Positions 23,297 through 36,270 of a stretch of DNA of 64,000 bases are shown piece after piece. How positions within the stretch are numbered: the stretch's first letter is position 1; every line of letters starts with the position of its first letter. This DNA is from Omphalotus guepiniiformis (Eukaryota; Basidiomycota; Agaricomycetes; Agaricales; Omphalotaceae). A model generated the notes under the pieces. It saw only the letters and a list, made by a program, of their open reading frames with translations. It made no database searches and was not told the DNA's origin. Made by a program: the position numbers and the translations under genes. The DNA lies in the NCBI GenBank assembly GCA_028554645.1, contig JAQOOI010000053.1, positions 1-64,000 on the forward strand, read 5' to 3'.

Positions 23297-23918
23297 TTCT
23301 CGCAATTGAAGGATAGAACGAAACACTTGTGTCGATAGCGTGAGGTGTCAACAAAACGAGTGGGATACAAGATGCAGAGTACTCCCAAGTATCGCAGGTT
23401 TATATTAGGCCGCACTCAGCACGTCTCAGTATTTCTCGAGTTCGACGTCTGTTCGCTTCAAGCGACATCATGTACACAGAAGCTGAATGGAAGAACCGTA
23501 AGTAAGCATTCGACGCGCGTTGCGAGTAGGTCTTCTGATGCGACCCTCTAATGCTTCTATGTATGAGCCCATTTTTCAGCAACGCTCTATAGCCAAGTCT
23601 GTAAAGGAGGAAACGTCTAGCAGCGTCGAGCCTGATCAAATGTCATATCCTAACCCCCTCCAATTGAGCGGGAACGAAGTTCTGTAAGAAGAGACAATAA
23701 CGATGATACTGCGAGACGAGATATATAGGGCAGCTGAAGTGTTCTCACGGGCTCAAAAGAACAAAGAACGGTGACAGATCACGTGATGTGACGATCTCGC
23801 GACTCGGCTGCAAATCTCTGCAAATACGCGATGATCGATCTTGAAACTCTCAGAGCCAAGCAAGGTATTTTTCCCAAATTCGTGCTAAACTGCTGACATT
23901 TATTTAGACTTGCATTAT
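23297..23918. promoter_or_regulatory. Intergenic region between esterases A and C
   Basis: This 620-bp stretch holds the 3' flank of esterase A and the promoter of esterase C. It is the region where the circular permutation opens: the part above about 23695 matches the right end of the right block (up to about 59105), and the part below about 23685 matches its left end (from about 54186). Confidence 0.5.
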
Positions 23919-26364
23919 TTAGACTGGCATAGCCAAAAGTACTTCTGTTACGGCCTCCATCGCGTCTACTCTGTACGTATCCTGTGTGATCGTCAATGGA
24001 ATGAGACCGTCGAGGAAGGTCAGAAGATTGGGAGACCCAGTGGTATACTGCGGCCATGAAATCCCCGTGTTCCCATTGGGATTCAATGTCGCGGCAAATC
24101 GAATCAGATAATCCGCCATATCGCCTCCCCCATAGACATTCAAGATATCTGTTCCGTGCGCCTATGAATGCGTAATTTAATTATCCAGTGATATAGGAGT
24201 CAAAAAAGCCGCTCTTACTGAACCCAGAAACGGTAAAGCCTTGAGTCGTTTGTTCACTACAAGGTTCGATTATTGGGAGATCTAAATACACGACGTAAAC
24301 AGACACTTACAGAAAGACCAGATGTTCTGTTTTCCACTTAGGTTCTGCAAAAAGAACCGTCTGGGTGCTTGAAACACTGCATCACCTTGGAAAGCCGCAA
24401 ATCTTTTGAACTCTGGTGTGAGCGCGTTCAGAATCCCGGTGTCAAATGGAGAGCCTTGTGTGATATCCGCAGGATAAGCCGTCGTTAACTTTGCGAGGTC
24501 GGATGCTGAAATTCCTGGTAGAAACTCGTCTTTGAGATATGTTTCGAGCTGGTTATTGGTACTTCGCAAGTGTCAACTGATAATGGTTGATTTCGGTGTA
24601 GAGGATGACGTACGTGACGTTCAGTGTAGACAGAGAGAACAGTGTGCCTTCATCATCACAGTCACCTGTAAGGTAGTGAGCATAGGTGTCACTGAATATG
24701 AAATCGGGTCTGCCTTACCATTGACGATAGGTATATTTGCAACCTTTCCTTGCTGAACCAACTTCTGCGGATGGTCGACTAAGAAGGTGCCGTCTGCCCG
24801 AGGAAGCCATGCGAGTTTGAGAGACTTGCGATGAGGTTAGATATCATTCTCATGGCCATGCAAAGTGTCATTCATGACTAACTCACTTGGTAGGCGAAGA
24901 TACTCGGAGTTGCATCAACCGCTGCCTTGAGATTTGCGTAAGGGACAGTCCGTAAGCAGGCTAAAGTGTCCGAAGAACCAGAGCATCCGGTCATCTCCAC
25001 AATCTCATCATAGTCTTTCCAAGGTATTAGTATCAGCAAGGCAAGAGATCGGAGGCAACTCACAAGCTTGTCCATTCGTTATATCACCCACAGGAATGGG
25101 TGAACCCGATTGCATAAAACCAGCGCGGAAAAGACCCTCGGTGTCACCTCCGTTGGTAAGCATCTGTAGAGAGACTGAAATGGCACCTGCCGATTCGCCC
25201 CATCTACAGAGCAGAATAGGTAGGTCAAGTAAATGCATTAATGCTTGCGTTAACTTACATCGTGACCTTTTCGGGATCGCCTCCGAAGGCCCCGATGTAT
25301 TTCTGGATCCACCTCAGGGCCTCCCGTTCTATAGCCGGCGTAAGCTATCTTGAACCACTGTTCGCGTCCGGCCACTTACGATCTTGTAGACCTAAATTGC
25401 CTACGCCTGCATCCTTGACTTCCTGACTTGCCAAGAACCCAAACGCTTTTGCAATTCAGAGACCGCCGAAAGCGAAACTGAGAAGCGTCGTACTCACCGC
25501 TAACGCGGTAGTTCATTGAAACGTAGATGACAGGTTCACCGAGTTCCAAAGATCGTTCAACAATACCGGTACCATCGTACCTACAATTGAGTTAGCAAAG
25601 ACAACTGCCTTCAAGGAATAGACAGGCCTACATCTGTGGAGATCCAAGCTCAAAGCCACCTTGTGAAAAGGACCGGAATAAACCGAACGTAAGTGGTCGC
25701 ATAGAGTCCGATCATCAAACGAAGTTACCTCCAAATATCCACTAACATACGTTTCGTGTAAGCGAATAGAACGCGAATTTCATTGGTTGCGCACGTACCG
25801 CGAGTACAGGGAGTTTGGAAGATGATGTTGCATTTGCAGGCTTAATGACGTTGATAGTAAGACAATCTTCGTGAGCAGCCGATGAGCTTCGCGGCTCCGA
25901 TACGATAAAAAGGAATGTTGAAAGAACAATAATGCTCACAATCTTCGTCGTCCGGAAATACGACACCATAAATAGAGTTGACAATAAAGTCCACAGCATC
26001 CTGAGCGAGTCCGGAAGGTAACGGTAGGGTGACAGATTGTTGAGGACATGCCGGACCCATCGTTAATGCCGAAAAGGACGAGTTGTATGCCGGGATGGGC
26101 TGCGGGAGGTTGAATCGAAGATCGCCAACCCTACAACGTGATGAAATGTGAAATGTAACCATGTAGCCCGAAATATGGATCATGGAAACCACCAAGCACT
26201 TACGGAGGTTGGGCGAAGGGTATACCTAAGAACTTTTGAACCGTCCCAGAGGTCGTCCCAGTGACTGTCGCTGAATCGAGTTGAACAGTAGGACCTGCAA
26301 GAGGGGCAGCAAGAGCCACCCCAGTCTGTAAGGCAATGGCCCAGATGCTGAGTGCGAGATACAT
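23919..26364 (-). CDS. Secreted type-B carboxylesterase/lipase (esterase A)
   Basis: The start at 26364 encodes a signal peptide (MYLALSIWAIALQTGVALAA), followed by TTSGTVQKFLGIPFAQPP, FSALTMGPACPQQ, CLTINVIKPANA, the oxyanion segment WIFGGGFELGSPQMYDGTG and VIYVSMNYRVS. Next are the GESAG nucleophile elbow (TMWGESAGAISVS), MTGCSGSSDTLACLRTVPYA, DCDDEGTLFS, GSAHGTDILNVYGGGDMADY with the likely catalytic His, and the end EVLLAMPV. All pieces join in frame through short introns, and WIFGG again depends on a 13-nt exon. The protein is nearly identical to esterase B at 56452-58881 and clearly a paralogue of esterase C. The gene is intact, secreted, and of unknown ester substrate. Confidence 0.87.
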
Positions 26365-27344
26365 TTTCACAACCGTCAACGAAGAGCGAGTGACTCGTCA
26401 GAGAGAGGAAGAGAGAAGACGGTTGACGAAAAGAAGTCAGGCAGAAAACAGACTTTGTGAGCATTTGCAAATATATACCCATTATGCACAAATCCTGCAA
26501 GCTAGCAATCAAATTATCTTCTTTTGTTAACGTTAATAAAATACCACACCCTGTCACGCGCCCAGTAGGAAGCAGTTCCATTCCATTGGTGAACGATCAG
26601 TTGACGCGAAACCTACTAAGAAAATATTGACTTTGACATGAGCGTGCGCAACCAAGCCACTCACGCCAACGTGCGATCTAATATTTCTTGAGAAGCAGAA
26701 TTTCTTGCCTTGACCGCGGACGCGGAATTTGCCCCACGGGGTAGTAATTTCCCCGCATACGTCAGCTACAAGAAATTGCACAGCAGCCAAGTTCTGGCAG
26801 CAGACCAGAAATACGTGGGTTCTTGTAAATCACAGGCATGTCTCCCGGGCTTCATATGCGCCGTTATTGACGAGTTTGACAAGGTTTAACGTCCATTGGG
26901 TGAGATGAAGGAAATGAGGGAGAAAATAGTTGCACTCATGACCGCCCTAGGTGACCAAGCAATTTATTCTGCGGTCGAGTACTTCAACATGTGAATCCTG
27001 TTAGCATGCAGTTTCGGCTCCGGGGTGTGATGAAATGCGCAGACGGAAACTTTTTCGAGTAATATCGCGACCCTGACGGGCCTGAAGTTTCTGACCAGTG
27101 ATCACGCTGTCTGGTTTACGGGGTTATAATGGTTGAAAGGTAACGAAAAGATGACGCCAAGAGGTCAAGGCAATAACCAATGGCCAATTTTGTTTATTGA
27201 CTTGCCAGAATGGAACTACATGCATAAAGCGTAAGTTAAGCTTTCGGCATAACCATAACATGATGAGTTACACGGAGATAATTCGGATTCGTTGATTTCT
27301 TTCCTCATGGTCGCAAAACATCAGGCCATGTTCGCTTAGGCGTC
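26365..27344. promoter_or_regulatory. Upstream region of esterase A, shared with esterase B
   Basis: Most of this interval is repeated in the right block upstream of esterase B. A TATA-like tatata lies near 26475, and its counterpart is near 56340 in the right copy. The sequence at about 27125 (cattataaccc on the opposite strand) is the uninterrupted site corresponding to the MITE insertion in the right block. Similarity ends at 27228. Confidence 0.5.
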
Positions 27345-30300
27345 TCAAAGCATTTGAGCAACCCAGCCAATCGCCAACATCACAATCATGTTCCTCAAAT
27401 CACCATCCCTGCTCGTAAGACTTGTACCGGAGTTTGCCTGTGTAGTCGATGCTCCAGAAGAACTCTGCGTGGAACTGCCTGTGGGACTGCCTGAGGAGGT
27501 GGAAAAGCCCGAGCTAGACGAACCTCCTATGGTGGCGGCAGAGACCAGTAGATTGGGGCACTGAGGTGCAACGAGGACGCCACCGTAATTACTAGCGACC
27601 CAGAGGACAGCACCGTTAGTCCATCCAAATCCGGCCTGCATAACATATAGGAGTACATTATTACCAGTTAGTCAATGCAAAATAGGAGATTCAACGTACT
27701 TGAACTGTGTATTCCCCTCCGCTACCAGCGGAATCTATATCGAGGTTGGAGAATTTCTCGAACATCTACCAAATAGCGACATAAGGAGCATCAGCCATCC
27801 ATGAGCACAGGAGGTGAACAGAGACGGCTCATGTTGCCAGTATTATTGATACTCTGAGTAACATTTAGTTCAGCGTCTGAAAGCCTTGGTAATGCTCCAG
27901 GAATAGAACCTCCCGTTGCATGCCTGCGTACGTTCAAAAGGAAAAAAAAAGGTCAGATTAAGAACTGCACCCCTGGACCGTCAATCACTCACCAACTACA
28001 TAACGCGCTTGCAAAATATCGGTTAGCCACCTGTCTAGCCAACGCACTCGCCCAGCCCTCTCCATCAGTCGCATTACCGCCATTGAGTACCGTGCCGTTG
28101 AGGGTATTGATATCAGCACCTGAACCTGAAGTCGACGCATTCGCTCCTGGTCGTACAGGCTGTGCAGGTAGCTGAGATTCGGTTAGACCGATTTGACCAG
28201 GAGGTATGAGGTCAAAAGTGGATTGGCTGCCTGACGGGCTTGGGAGGGCGCCTGTAGTCACATTGGATGGCAGAGCACGTAGTGCCTGAAGAATGATGTA
28301 TTGATGCGGAGGCCAGGCATTCGGGGCATCCCTACACAGAAGAGAACGACTCTTTATGAACAATAGACTCGGAGCACGGGTATTGATACTCACCATTGAA
28401 GGCCAGTCGTTAAAAACGTAGTCGGGAAGGTCCCATTGTAGCGGTTCATAACCATATTCACAGCAGCGAAAGCACCGAATGCGTTCTGGCTACTATTGAG
28501 GAGCTCGGAAGGTATGATATTGCTCCAGAGAGGATAGAAGGTGGCAGCAGAAAATACGTCGTTTTGGGCATTAGTGAGGAGATTGAAATCGTAAAAAGCC
28601 AACTTGGAAGCATGACAATCGTCAATTCCCGAACAGTTATTTAGTATAAGAACGTTAGTTCGGACCTTGGAAGCATTCCAGCAAAGATCTAAGATTCCTT
28701 CTCTGATGGACTGAGCTTGGTTGGTGTGACTCGCCGCAGCAGAGGAGTTCGTGGGTGTGTATAGGAGAGAAAGGGCTATATGGTTTTTATCTGTCAATGA
28801 TAGTCCGTCAGCTAGGGCGGCCATTTCTAGAAGAAGAACCCTTATAAAGGATACTGTTGAGATCAACAGGTATCAAGTTTCGCACATTCAAGGTCGTAAG
28901 GTTGGCATTATTAGGGGAGGGTGCAGTGAGCCAGCGAGCAGTATAATCCCATCCTAGGGTCCGCGACAAATCAATCATACGCCGACGACTGCGAGGTGAC
29001 ACATCCTGTCTCAGCACCACTTGCAAGCTCAGCATACAGATCTGAACGCTGCGACTCGTTGAGGTTCACATCAGGTCCATTCGCAGTCAAATAGTCTGCA
29101 GAACTCAACCAGTAAGTCATCATGTTGCCTTGTAAAGGAAAGGTAGCCACCAGTCAAGTAAGATTCGGGTCGCGGTGCGGTATTATTCACGTTATACTGA
29201 GCCATCGCGTACGTTCTATTCGTAAAAGGACTCGTGACGTTCGTTGTGCGGTTAGTGTGCCACCACTGGAGCTCTTTCTGCGATAATGTAAGTCAATGCA
29301 GCGTAGCCTCTGAGTGATAGTTAACAAGTACCTCAGCAAGTGGTAAGGCGCGCTGGAGAATTGATCTATCGTTCGTGACGGTGACATATCGGAATAGCAT
29401 CTAGGCAGGGACATTAGGATAATCAGACGGTTGTCGCCCATAACGGCTGACTGACTTGGATGAATAAAGGTGGCTGGGAGCGGTTCAGATCTGGAGGCGA
29501 AGCACTTAGTACGAGGATCCAGAAAAAAGAATCAAGAAGACGTGTATGCATACAGTATATTCTTCCACCGTTCGGGATGAACCCAAAGACCTCGAGTTCG
29601 TCCATGAAATTTTGCAGGGTAGCATTGACGATATCATAGAGTTGAGATTCAAGTAAACCCTCCACGATCCAAAAACTGTCCCAATAGTACTGTTCTCTAA
29701 ATCGACCACCTATATGCCCATAGTCAGATATGCAAAGTAGATTCTAGTAGCATATATGCGTACCTGGCACCACGAACGTATGATTCAAAGGAATCAATGA
29801 GCTCTCGCAAGTTCCATCCAAGCAAAGCTGCGACGTGTTCGTTCCTCGAATCAATTGCGTCCAAAATCCATGCACGGTCTGCGACCAAGCCTTCACCAGA
29901 GGATCCGTAACATTATTCAAAAAAGCGGGATTCTCCGTGAAGTTCGACAGAGTCAACGCTTCAAGTTCCAGTCCTTCCCCTCGGAAATCAGAATCGACAA
30001 AGTTAACCACAGTGGATTCCGTGAGGTTTTGATCAAGCTGTTGAAAGTCGTTCACGACGACAGATGAATTCTTGTTGGTTGGCTTGTCCGTATACTATCA
30101 GTCCAAAGATCGTATCAACAATGAATGGAGTTTGTGACCTTGTCCACAAAAGTTTTAGGATCCGAAAAGACATTGGCGACGTTCACCGTCTGTAAGATCT
30201 ATTGCCGGTCAATGTTAGCTAAATTTCAGACGGTAAAGACAACACAAGCTCACCTCGCCAGCACAAAAGATCTCCGAGGGACACCACGCTTGCCTTGGAG

Positions 30301-30502
30301 GCAACGCAACCTGAGAAGGTACCAATGCATTGGGCGACGCTGAAACTGGGCTCGCCACAGCAGTCGATACAGGAACTTGAGAGACCGTCGTGCTACCCGT
30401 CGTGAGCGGTGATGTCACCGTCGTCGTCGTGGACTGGGCAAAAGTCACGTCGAGGTGCGACAGAAGACACGCAAAGACCACACAAGCGTCCGGTATTTTC
30501 AT
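27345..30502 (-). CDS. Secreted GH37 alpha,alpha-trehalase, likely GPI-anchored
   Basis: Trehalase hydrolyses trehalose to two glucoses. The start at 30502 gives a signal peptide (MKIPDACVVFACLLSHLDVT) and a Ser/Thr-rich spacer. The GH37 core follows: IFCAGE, the PGTGGRFREQYYWDSFW signature 1 region across an intron, PNGGRIYYLNRSQPP, GWDYTARW, PVDLNSILYK, and signature 2 LQWDAPNAWPPHQY. Later come GWASALARQVANRYF, GGGEYTVQAGFGWTNGAVLW-type sequence and QCPNLLVSAA. Many NxS/T sites suggest glycosylation. After the catalytic part come a Ser/Thr/Gly-rich stalk and a hydrophobic end (NMIVMLAIGWVAQML), the layout of a GPI signal, so the enzyme is probably wall- or membrane-bound. About ten short introns split the gene. 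No frame breaks were seen. Confidence 0.9.
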
Positions 30503-31501
30503 CTTGAGCTAGTTTCTGTCCAATTGTTGCAGAAAAAAGGTGAAGACGACCACCGGGAGCAAGTAATCCAAGTCGGTGGTCTCTCCCCGCCCGTCTTATA
30601 CCCAAGAGTGTCTCACTCAGGCCCATCACCATATTCATCATCGTTCACGTCGAGACTATGCTCAGCTGACCCAGTATTTCGATGGAGATAGGCGCCAGAA
30701 TTCGATATTCAATGACAATTGAAGGAAGAACGGAGGAAAGAACGTAAGGGCGGTTAGGCCTCACGTGCCTGGGTGAATTCTTACTGCTCAATGGGGCTAA
30801 CAACGCCAGACTCTCTGCAGTTGAAGTACTATGGTCGTAGAATAACAATGCAAAAAGTTCAATAAAGATGTATTTGACAGACACCTCGTACTACATACAT
30901 ACTTCTGTCATTCGTAAGCAAAGAGAACTCACCTATTTTTATGAGGGTTACGATATCAAATTTTGGAGGCTTTCCTCGGCGCGTGACGCACAGGAATAGA
31001 GCACCTAAAGCAAACGGCGACAATGCTCACCCAGGGATGTTTCAAACAAAACTCTCGAGCAAACAAAAGAGATATGAAGACTCATCGGCGTCAACATTAC
31101 GCAAAATCCTTCATGGCTTCAGAGACCCCACCACAGACAACAGACAGAAAAAGTTTTTGTCTTTTTGATTTCCGAAGAAAATCTTGATGCAGCACACCCA
31201 TGAGGAGCGTAGGAAGAACAAGCAATATTATTACATCTCGGGGATTGGATCAAAGGTGAACTCACGTCACATCGACCCCCAAATAACATCGACATCATCA
31301 TAAAGCCTTTTCTTTTCAGGCTGTCAATCCCAGTATATATGTCACTGGACGCGAAACTCCGAGTGCAAATACTAGTACTTTTACGAAGTGACGTCGTGCA
31401 CCTCAGTAGCAAAATACACCAATACTACACAACGCACCTGTCCTTCGCCTAGCCGCACGAAGGTGAACTCCCCCCACATACTCGAGGCATTGACATCATG
31501 G
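30503..31501. other. Intergenic region between trehalase and RBM25-like gene
   Basis: I see no gene in this interval of about 1 kb. It holds the trehalase promoter at the left and the 3' flank of the RBM25-like gene at the right. Frames present are short and without domains. Confidence 0.5.
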
Positions 31502-33724
31502 TCAGTCGACAAGCATCCTTTCAGTGAGAAGGCCTTCACCATACGCCATACTCTCAAATATGATCTGCCGCCAAACACTCTTGACCAGTTCAACAGCTTC
31601 CTCTTCGAGCACCTATATCGACGGGAGTAAAGGAATCAATACAAAGACAGAAAATAAAAAGATGTGCCACGCACTGGCTCCAACCCTTCCACAAGTTTCT
31701 GCGGTCCCTTGTGGTCCTTCAAATGCTCTAGCACAAACATGATCAGATCTTCCTCCTCCATCTCTCCGAGGTACTTGACCATCAGCCGCTTTATCAATGG
31801 CTCGAATTTGCGGTCAATGATGACCTGAAAGTCGTAGAGTAAGCCTCCAACGACCGAATGGTAATGTAACGTAAAACTTACATCTGACAGACCATCCCAC
31901 CGCACTTTCGCCTTGAACAGCGGTTCCTGCTCATGTGGCACGGACTCCTTAATCCTCTCCAATCGCTCTTTAGTTTTCTCGCTGCTCTCTGCAACACTGA
32001 AGTCCAACTTGACCAGTGGTGCTTTCCTCTTTTTAATTTCGTCCTCTTCCTCCTCTTCATGATTAAACACAGTCGTCTTTTCCTTCCCGCCTTCCTTCGA
32101 CGGTACAGGTGCTAGCGAGACATTCAATTTGACAGGAGCGCCATCGTCCAACAACAGCCCAGCCTTCCGCTGCTCTTCAGCCAATGCCTGCATTTCATCC
32201 ATCTGTCTTGCCAGAAAGTCCTCAGACTCGCGCCGCAGGTTCTCTGCTTCCTGCTCCTCGAATCTTCTCGACTTGGCATCAGCAGCTTCTTCCGCCTCCA
32301 AACGGCGCGCCCGTATTTGACGCCATCGAGTACTAGGAATATCAATCAGAAGCGGGAAGTGCCAATAGTCATGTCCAACATACCGGTCAACGTAGAACAA
32401 TTCGTCACTCTCATCATCATCCCATATATCCAGCCTTTCACGCATCTCAACACGGTCCTTCTCCTCCGCCTCTTTGGTAGCACGCTCTCGAGCGATGGCG
32501 CGTTCCAAAGCTGCAATGCGCGTCCGTTCCCTGGGCTCGTACCTCCTCTCACGCTGATATACGAGCAACATCAGCAATGAAATATATTACATCAAGACCA
32601 ACTCACATCTCTAAACGAAACCTCCTCGTCACGCCGCCTCGATTCTTTTCTCTCTTGCTCCAACTCCTCATCCGTCTTAGCAACACGCCCAGCGGGCCGA
32701 CGCCCGTCATCTGACGGTGTCCTTTCTTCAGCCTTCACGAAGCCCGTCATCGCAGGCTTTCCTCGTGACGAAGCCGTCATAGCCTGCGGTTGCTGTTGAG
32801 GTTTCCCCCACTCCCTCGCTTTCGGACCACTAGGCGCGCTCAATGCAGGCGAAGGCGATTGCACATCCCTCATTTTCTCTCTTTCTCGCTTCGCCGCTCG
32901 TTCCCGAAATTGTGCAATTTCTGATATCACGAGACCACGTTGCGTCTCTGGAAGATCGGCCTCTTGAAGATCATGCAGGTGAGGTGGAATCACGTATTTT
33001 TCCTTGTCTAGGAGACCGTTGTTCGTTGCTTCCTGCGATACCTTGTTGATCTGTTCGATGAGCTGCTCAATTCGTAGTTTGGCCTGTTTGGTCTTTTCCT
33101 CGTCAGCCTGTGAAAAGATATATTAAGTTTAAGGTTCGATGTGGCGTAAAGGTAGCGGTAGGAAGGGACGCACATTGGTTAGCATTCGTTGAGAACTATA
33201 GGCATCCAAGAAAGCTTTGGTCTTTTCATCTGCTTTCACCTGATTTTTCGACGTAGGTGTGACAAGAGAGACAAGGGATTGAGCAAACGCACCAAAAGCT
33301 TCTTATTCGCACACCCATCCTCCAGAGCAGGTAACTCCACCCCATTCAGAAGTGAAACCGCACGAATTGCACCGTCTGGCTCATCAAAGTCAGCAAATCC
33401 GAAACCTTGTGGCTTATTCGCAGGTGTGATTAGACGCTTGAAGGAATTGACCTTTCCGCATGCCTTCAGGTATTCATTGATTTGAGCATCCAATCAAGCG
33501 GCTAAGAGGAGTAGAGTACACACCGACAAGAGATCATTGATGAATGGATCGGTTATACCACCTGAAATCGAGCCAACAAAAAGCTTGGTCTGTTTCTGAG
33601 CTTGTGGCGGCACAAAATGCATGGCCTGCTGCTGCTGTGCAAGAGCCGACATTGAGGGTCCTTGGCCATATGATGGCAAAGGTGGACGCAGACCAAGTCC
33701 TAACCGATTTGGCCCAGGTTGCAT
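31502..33724 (-). CDS. RBM25-like splicing factor with RRM and PWI domains
   Basis: RBM25 and its yeast relative Snu71 are U1 snRNP-associated factors that influence 5' splice-site choice. The start at 33724 opens with a Pro/Gln-rich leader, then an RRM: KLFVGSISGGITDPFINDLL, and after an intron CGKVNSFKRLITPANKPQGF with FADFDEPDGAIRAV. A long charged middle part is rich in Arg and Glu (for example RERRYEPRERTRIAALERAI), with DIWDDDESDELFYVDR and RWRQIRARRLEAEEAADAKS. The C-terminal PWI domain reads KFEPLIKRLMVKYLGEMEEE, DLIMFVLEHLKDHKGPQKLV, then LEEEAVELVKSVWRQIIFE in the last exon, ending ERMLVD. All exons join without frame breaks. It is divergent from the JLP2 gene. Confidence 0.87.
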
Positions 33725-34040
33725 TTTGAAAACTCTTGCTGTTCAGTTTATTCCGACGTAGATTGGACAGGCGCCCTTTGATATAATGAGTTTTCGAGAG
33801 AAGAGCAGCAAGTTTAGAGAGAGCAATTACAGTTCACAAGAACAACAAGAATGAAGTCGAAGTGAGGAAAAGAGTAGAAAGCTGTAGAAGCTCGCCGTCG
33901 TCGACGATGACGGAAGGATCGCAAAAGCGTTTGTCACAGTGTCCGTGACGAAATTGAATAATATTAGTCACGATGCGTGACCCTGCTCTTCCACTGCAAC
34001 GATCGCGGTTGGGACTCGTGTACGCCTGCTCTTTCAGACG
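33725..34040. promoter_or_regulatory. Divergent promoter, RBM25-like / JLP2
   Basis: This interval of 316 bp lies between two start codons pointing away from each other, so it must serve both housekeeping genes. It contains cgtcgtcgacga near 33896, a motif also seen near 5397 and 15174. Confidence 0.5.
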
Positions 34041-35106
34041 ATGGTCCTGTTCTTCACCTCCGCAGGTATTCAACACAACTCAAATTAATTACATATCTCT
34101 GATGCAAACCTCATCAAGCTGTCTCTCCACCTGTGACCATCTACATGGGAAAAGACAAAGTGGAAAGTACGTCTGCGGCAAGAAATGGTTGATGACCTGA
34201 TAATCCACCCCTTGGTTTGTTCTTCTTTCAGATGAAGAACTGATCAAATACGCATGGCCACAAGATCTTTGGTTTCACGTTGATAAACTATCTTCAGCCC
34301 ACGTCTACCTACGAATGACTGAGTCTATGTCATGGGAAGCTATACCCGAACCACTACTCACGGATTGTGCGCAACTTGTCAAAGCCAATTCCATTGAAGG
34401 TGCGTAGCGCTTTATAGCAAGGTAATCACCCTCATGGTTCCTTCTAGGTAACAAGAAAGACAATATAACAATCATTTATACACCAGCCGATAATCTCAAG
34501 GTAGGCTACTAGTGATGTCTGCGTGCTGGCTTGATTTTGTAACCGTAAATCCACCATTCTAGAAAACTGGTGACATGGCTGTAGGACAGGTTTCTTTCCA
34601 CAACGACAAACGGGTAGATCAAAACTTTGAAGTTCAATACCCCTACACTTCTCACTCACGACCGCAAGTCTGATTATAGGTAAAACGAGGTCAGTCGAAT
34701 ACTACAATACCTGCTCTGATATCACGTCCTTACTCACTTCCGTCTAGTCTACGTCGCAAAGCGCGAAAATCCAATCGTAAACCGCCTCAACAAAACCAAA
34801 GTGGAACGACAAGTCGATCATGAGCAAGAGCGCGTCGACAGGATCAAGAAAGAAACTGCGATACGTAGAGCTGCAGCTGCGGAAAAAGTAAGTAATATCT
34901 TCTTAGTTTCCTCAAATGATCGCAAGCACGAACGCTAATCGCAATATGTCCAGAAAAAAGCAGACCTTGAACTTGCTCGTGCGAGGGAAGCCGAGAAAGC
35001 TGCACGGTCCTACGACTCGCTTTTCAGTGGGGGTGTAGATGATGATGATGAAGACGAAAATGTGCCAAGGAAGACAGGCAGGGAGTTGGAAGAAGATTTC
35101 ATGTGA
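34041..35106 (+). CDS. JLP2: JLP2/CCDC25-family protein (NFACT-R domain)
   Basis: This small conserved eukaryotic family carries the NFACT-R (DUF814) domain; its cellular role in fungi is poorly known. Exons join to [73 protein letters not shown] and [20 protein letters not shown]. Then come [39 protein letters not shown] and a charged coil. The protein ends EFM-like (LEEDFM), as in the human protein. The first exon is only 25 nt. The codons for VKR plus one base come from a 10-nt exon at 34680-34689, bracketed by AG and GT. The length, about 210 residues, matches the family. No frame breaks. Confidence 0.88.
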
Positions 35107-35891
35107 AGATGTAATGACTTTCGTGCTGCCTCTTGTCGTTATGATAGTGGTACGAAGTAAACGCTTGGCTTCTAGGGAGTTCTCTTCTCGAATCTAGCAT
35201 CAAATTCTACCCCTAAATTTGTCAGTTGCATCTCGTATCTTTCTCGACTCAGCAGTTCTTTCTGCTGCTATTCAATCACTGTCGAAACAAGGAGGATCAG
35301 ATGCATCAGACGCTCGCTCCATCATACGTTCCTCTGGCCATTCGTCAGAACTACGGAGTCAAACCTCTGACTACCTCCACCGCAGCAACTCTTCACCATA
35401 CGGCGTCCTAACCACAGTCTGCACAGTAGATCGCGCATGCATTCTTCAACACGGTCCGAAATACCGTGGAACATCGACACATAGACAGGCCCGCAGTACT
35501 GTTGAATGATCGTTGATTGTTGGACCTGCATTTTCATTTCACGGACAAGATACATACTGATATGGTTGTTAGCCTTTTCTTTTCTGAATTCACTAACTGT
35601 GAATCGTGGACCGAATCTTTAGCGACCGTCGCGACTACTCAATCCGAAGGTCATGAGTTGGAGTCCGACGGAGTTGTATCGACGAGGTACGATATCGTGA
35701 TGGATCTAACTTAACAAATCGGATACAAGGGTTGAATGGGACACAGTGATTACAACTAAGAACTTTGTAGGAGGCAGGTACAGTACTACGAGCACAACTT
35801 CGCGAGAGCACCTGCAGCAAGTACTTCATCGGAGACGTCGACAATGAAATCCGAACATAAGTAATCGAAGATGATGAGCCAGCCACTTCGC
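35107..35891. other. Intergenic region, no supported gene
   Basis: Short frames occur on both strands (for example plus 35226-35411 and minus 35635-35904), but none has a recognisable domain. It contains the 3' flanks of two convergent genes. Confidence 0.4.
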
Positions 35892-36270
35892 TCATTTCAA
35901 CCATGAACCTGCTAAGAAAGGGTTCAGATCAAGCCAGCAAGGTAAACACAAACTAACCTTTCGACAAAAACGATTTCTTCTTCTTCCCATCGACAGAAGC
36001 ACCCGAAGCATCCCCCGAGCCCGCCTTCTCCGAGTCCTCTTTCCTCGGAAGAGCAGGAACATTCACTGGGCGGCCTGTCCCCATTCCGTACTGCGACTGC
36101 AAGTCTCCCAGCGCGGAAGAGTAATCCTTCCGAACTGGAGGACGATTGGGGGACTGAATATTCAAAGGCGTGGTTGATTTGGATGTATTGGATGTAACGA
36201 TAGTGTCAAGAGTAGTCGTAGACTCAGTGGAAGGACTACTCGGGTAGATATTTGTGTTGGAGTCGGTCAT
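35892..36270 (-). CDS. Small Ser/Thr-rich protein with KDYxxALxxLQSxYG motif (paralogue 1)
   Basis: The start at 36270 gives MTDSNTNIYPSSPSTESTTT, a low-complexity Ser/Thr stretch, then RKDYSSALGDLQSQYGMGTG, a linker, and a Lys-rich end KKKKSFLSKG. At the end, aaag is followed by a good donor gttagt. Splicing to the AG before 35900 would extend the tail to SKGSWLK and stop at 35892; otherwise the frame stops at 35953. The layout matches the neighbour at 36872-37360, so the two are paralogues in tandem. No enzyme domain is visible, and the protein of just over 100 residues is probably mostly disordered. Function unknown. Confidence 0.65.

Larger units (their letters stand above)
22850..27228. 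repeat. Left carboxylesterase block (source-like copy)
   Basis: This interval has an inverted counterpart at 54186-59105. It contains the 5' part of esterase C, the C/A intergenic region, all of esterase A and about 860 bp upstream of A. Its outer limits, 22850 within an esterase C intron and 27228 upstream of A, are the points where similarity to the right block stops. In the right block these two points are joined to each other through a short F-box fragment. Confidence 0.8.

Noticed and set aside
20859..26364. Biosynthetic gene cluster around the esterases
   Set aside because: No polyketide synthase, NRPS, terpene synthase, P450 or cluster transporter is adjacent; the neighbours are an ER protein and a trehalase.
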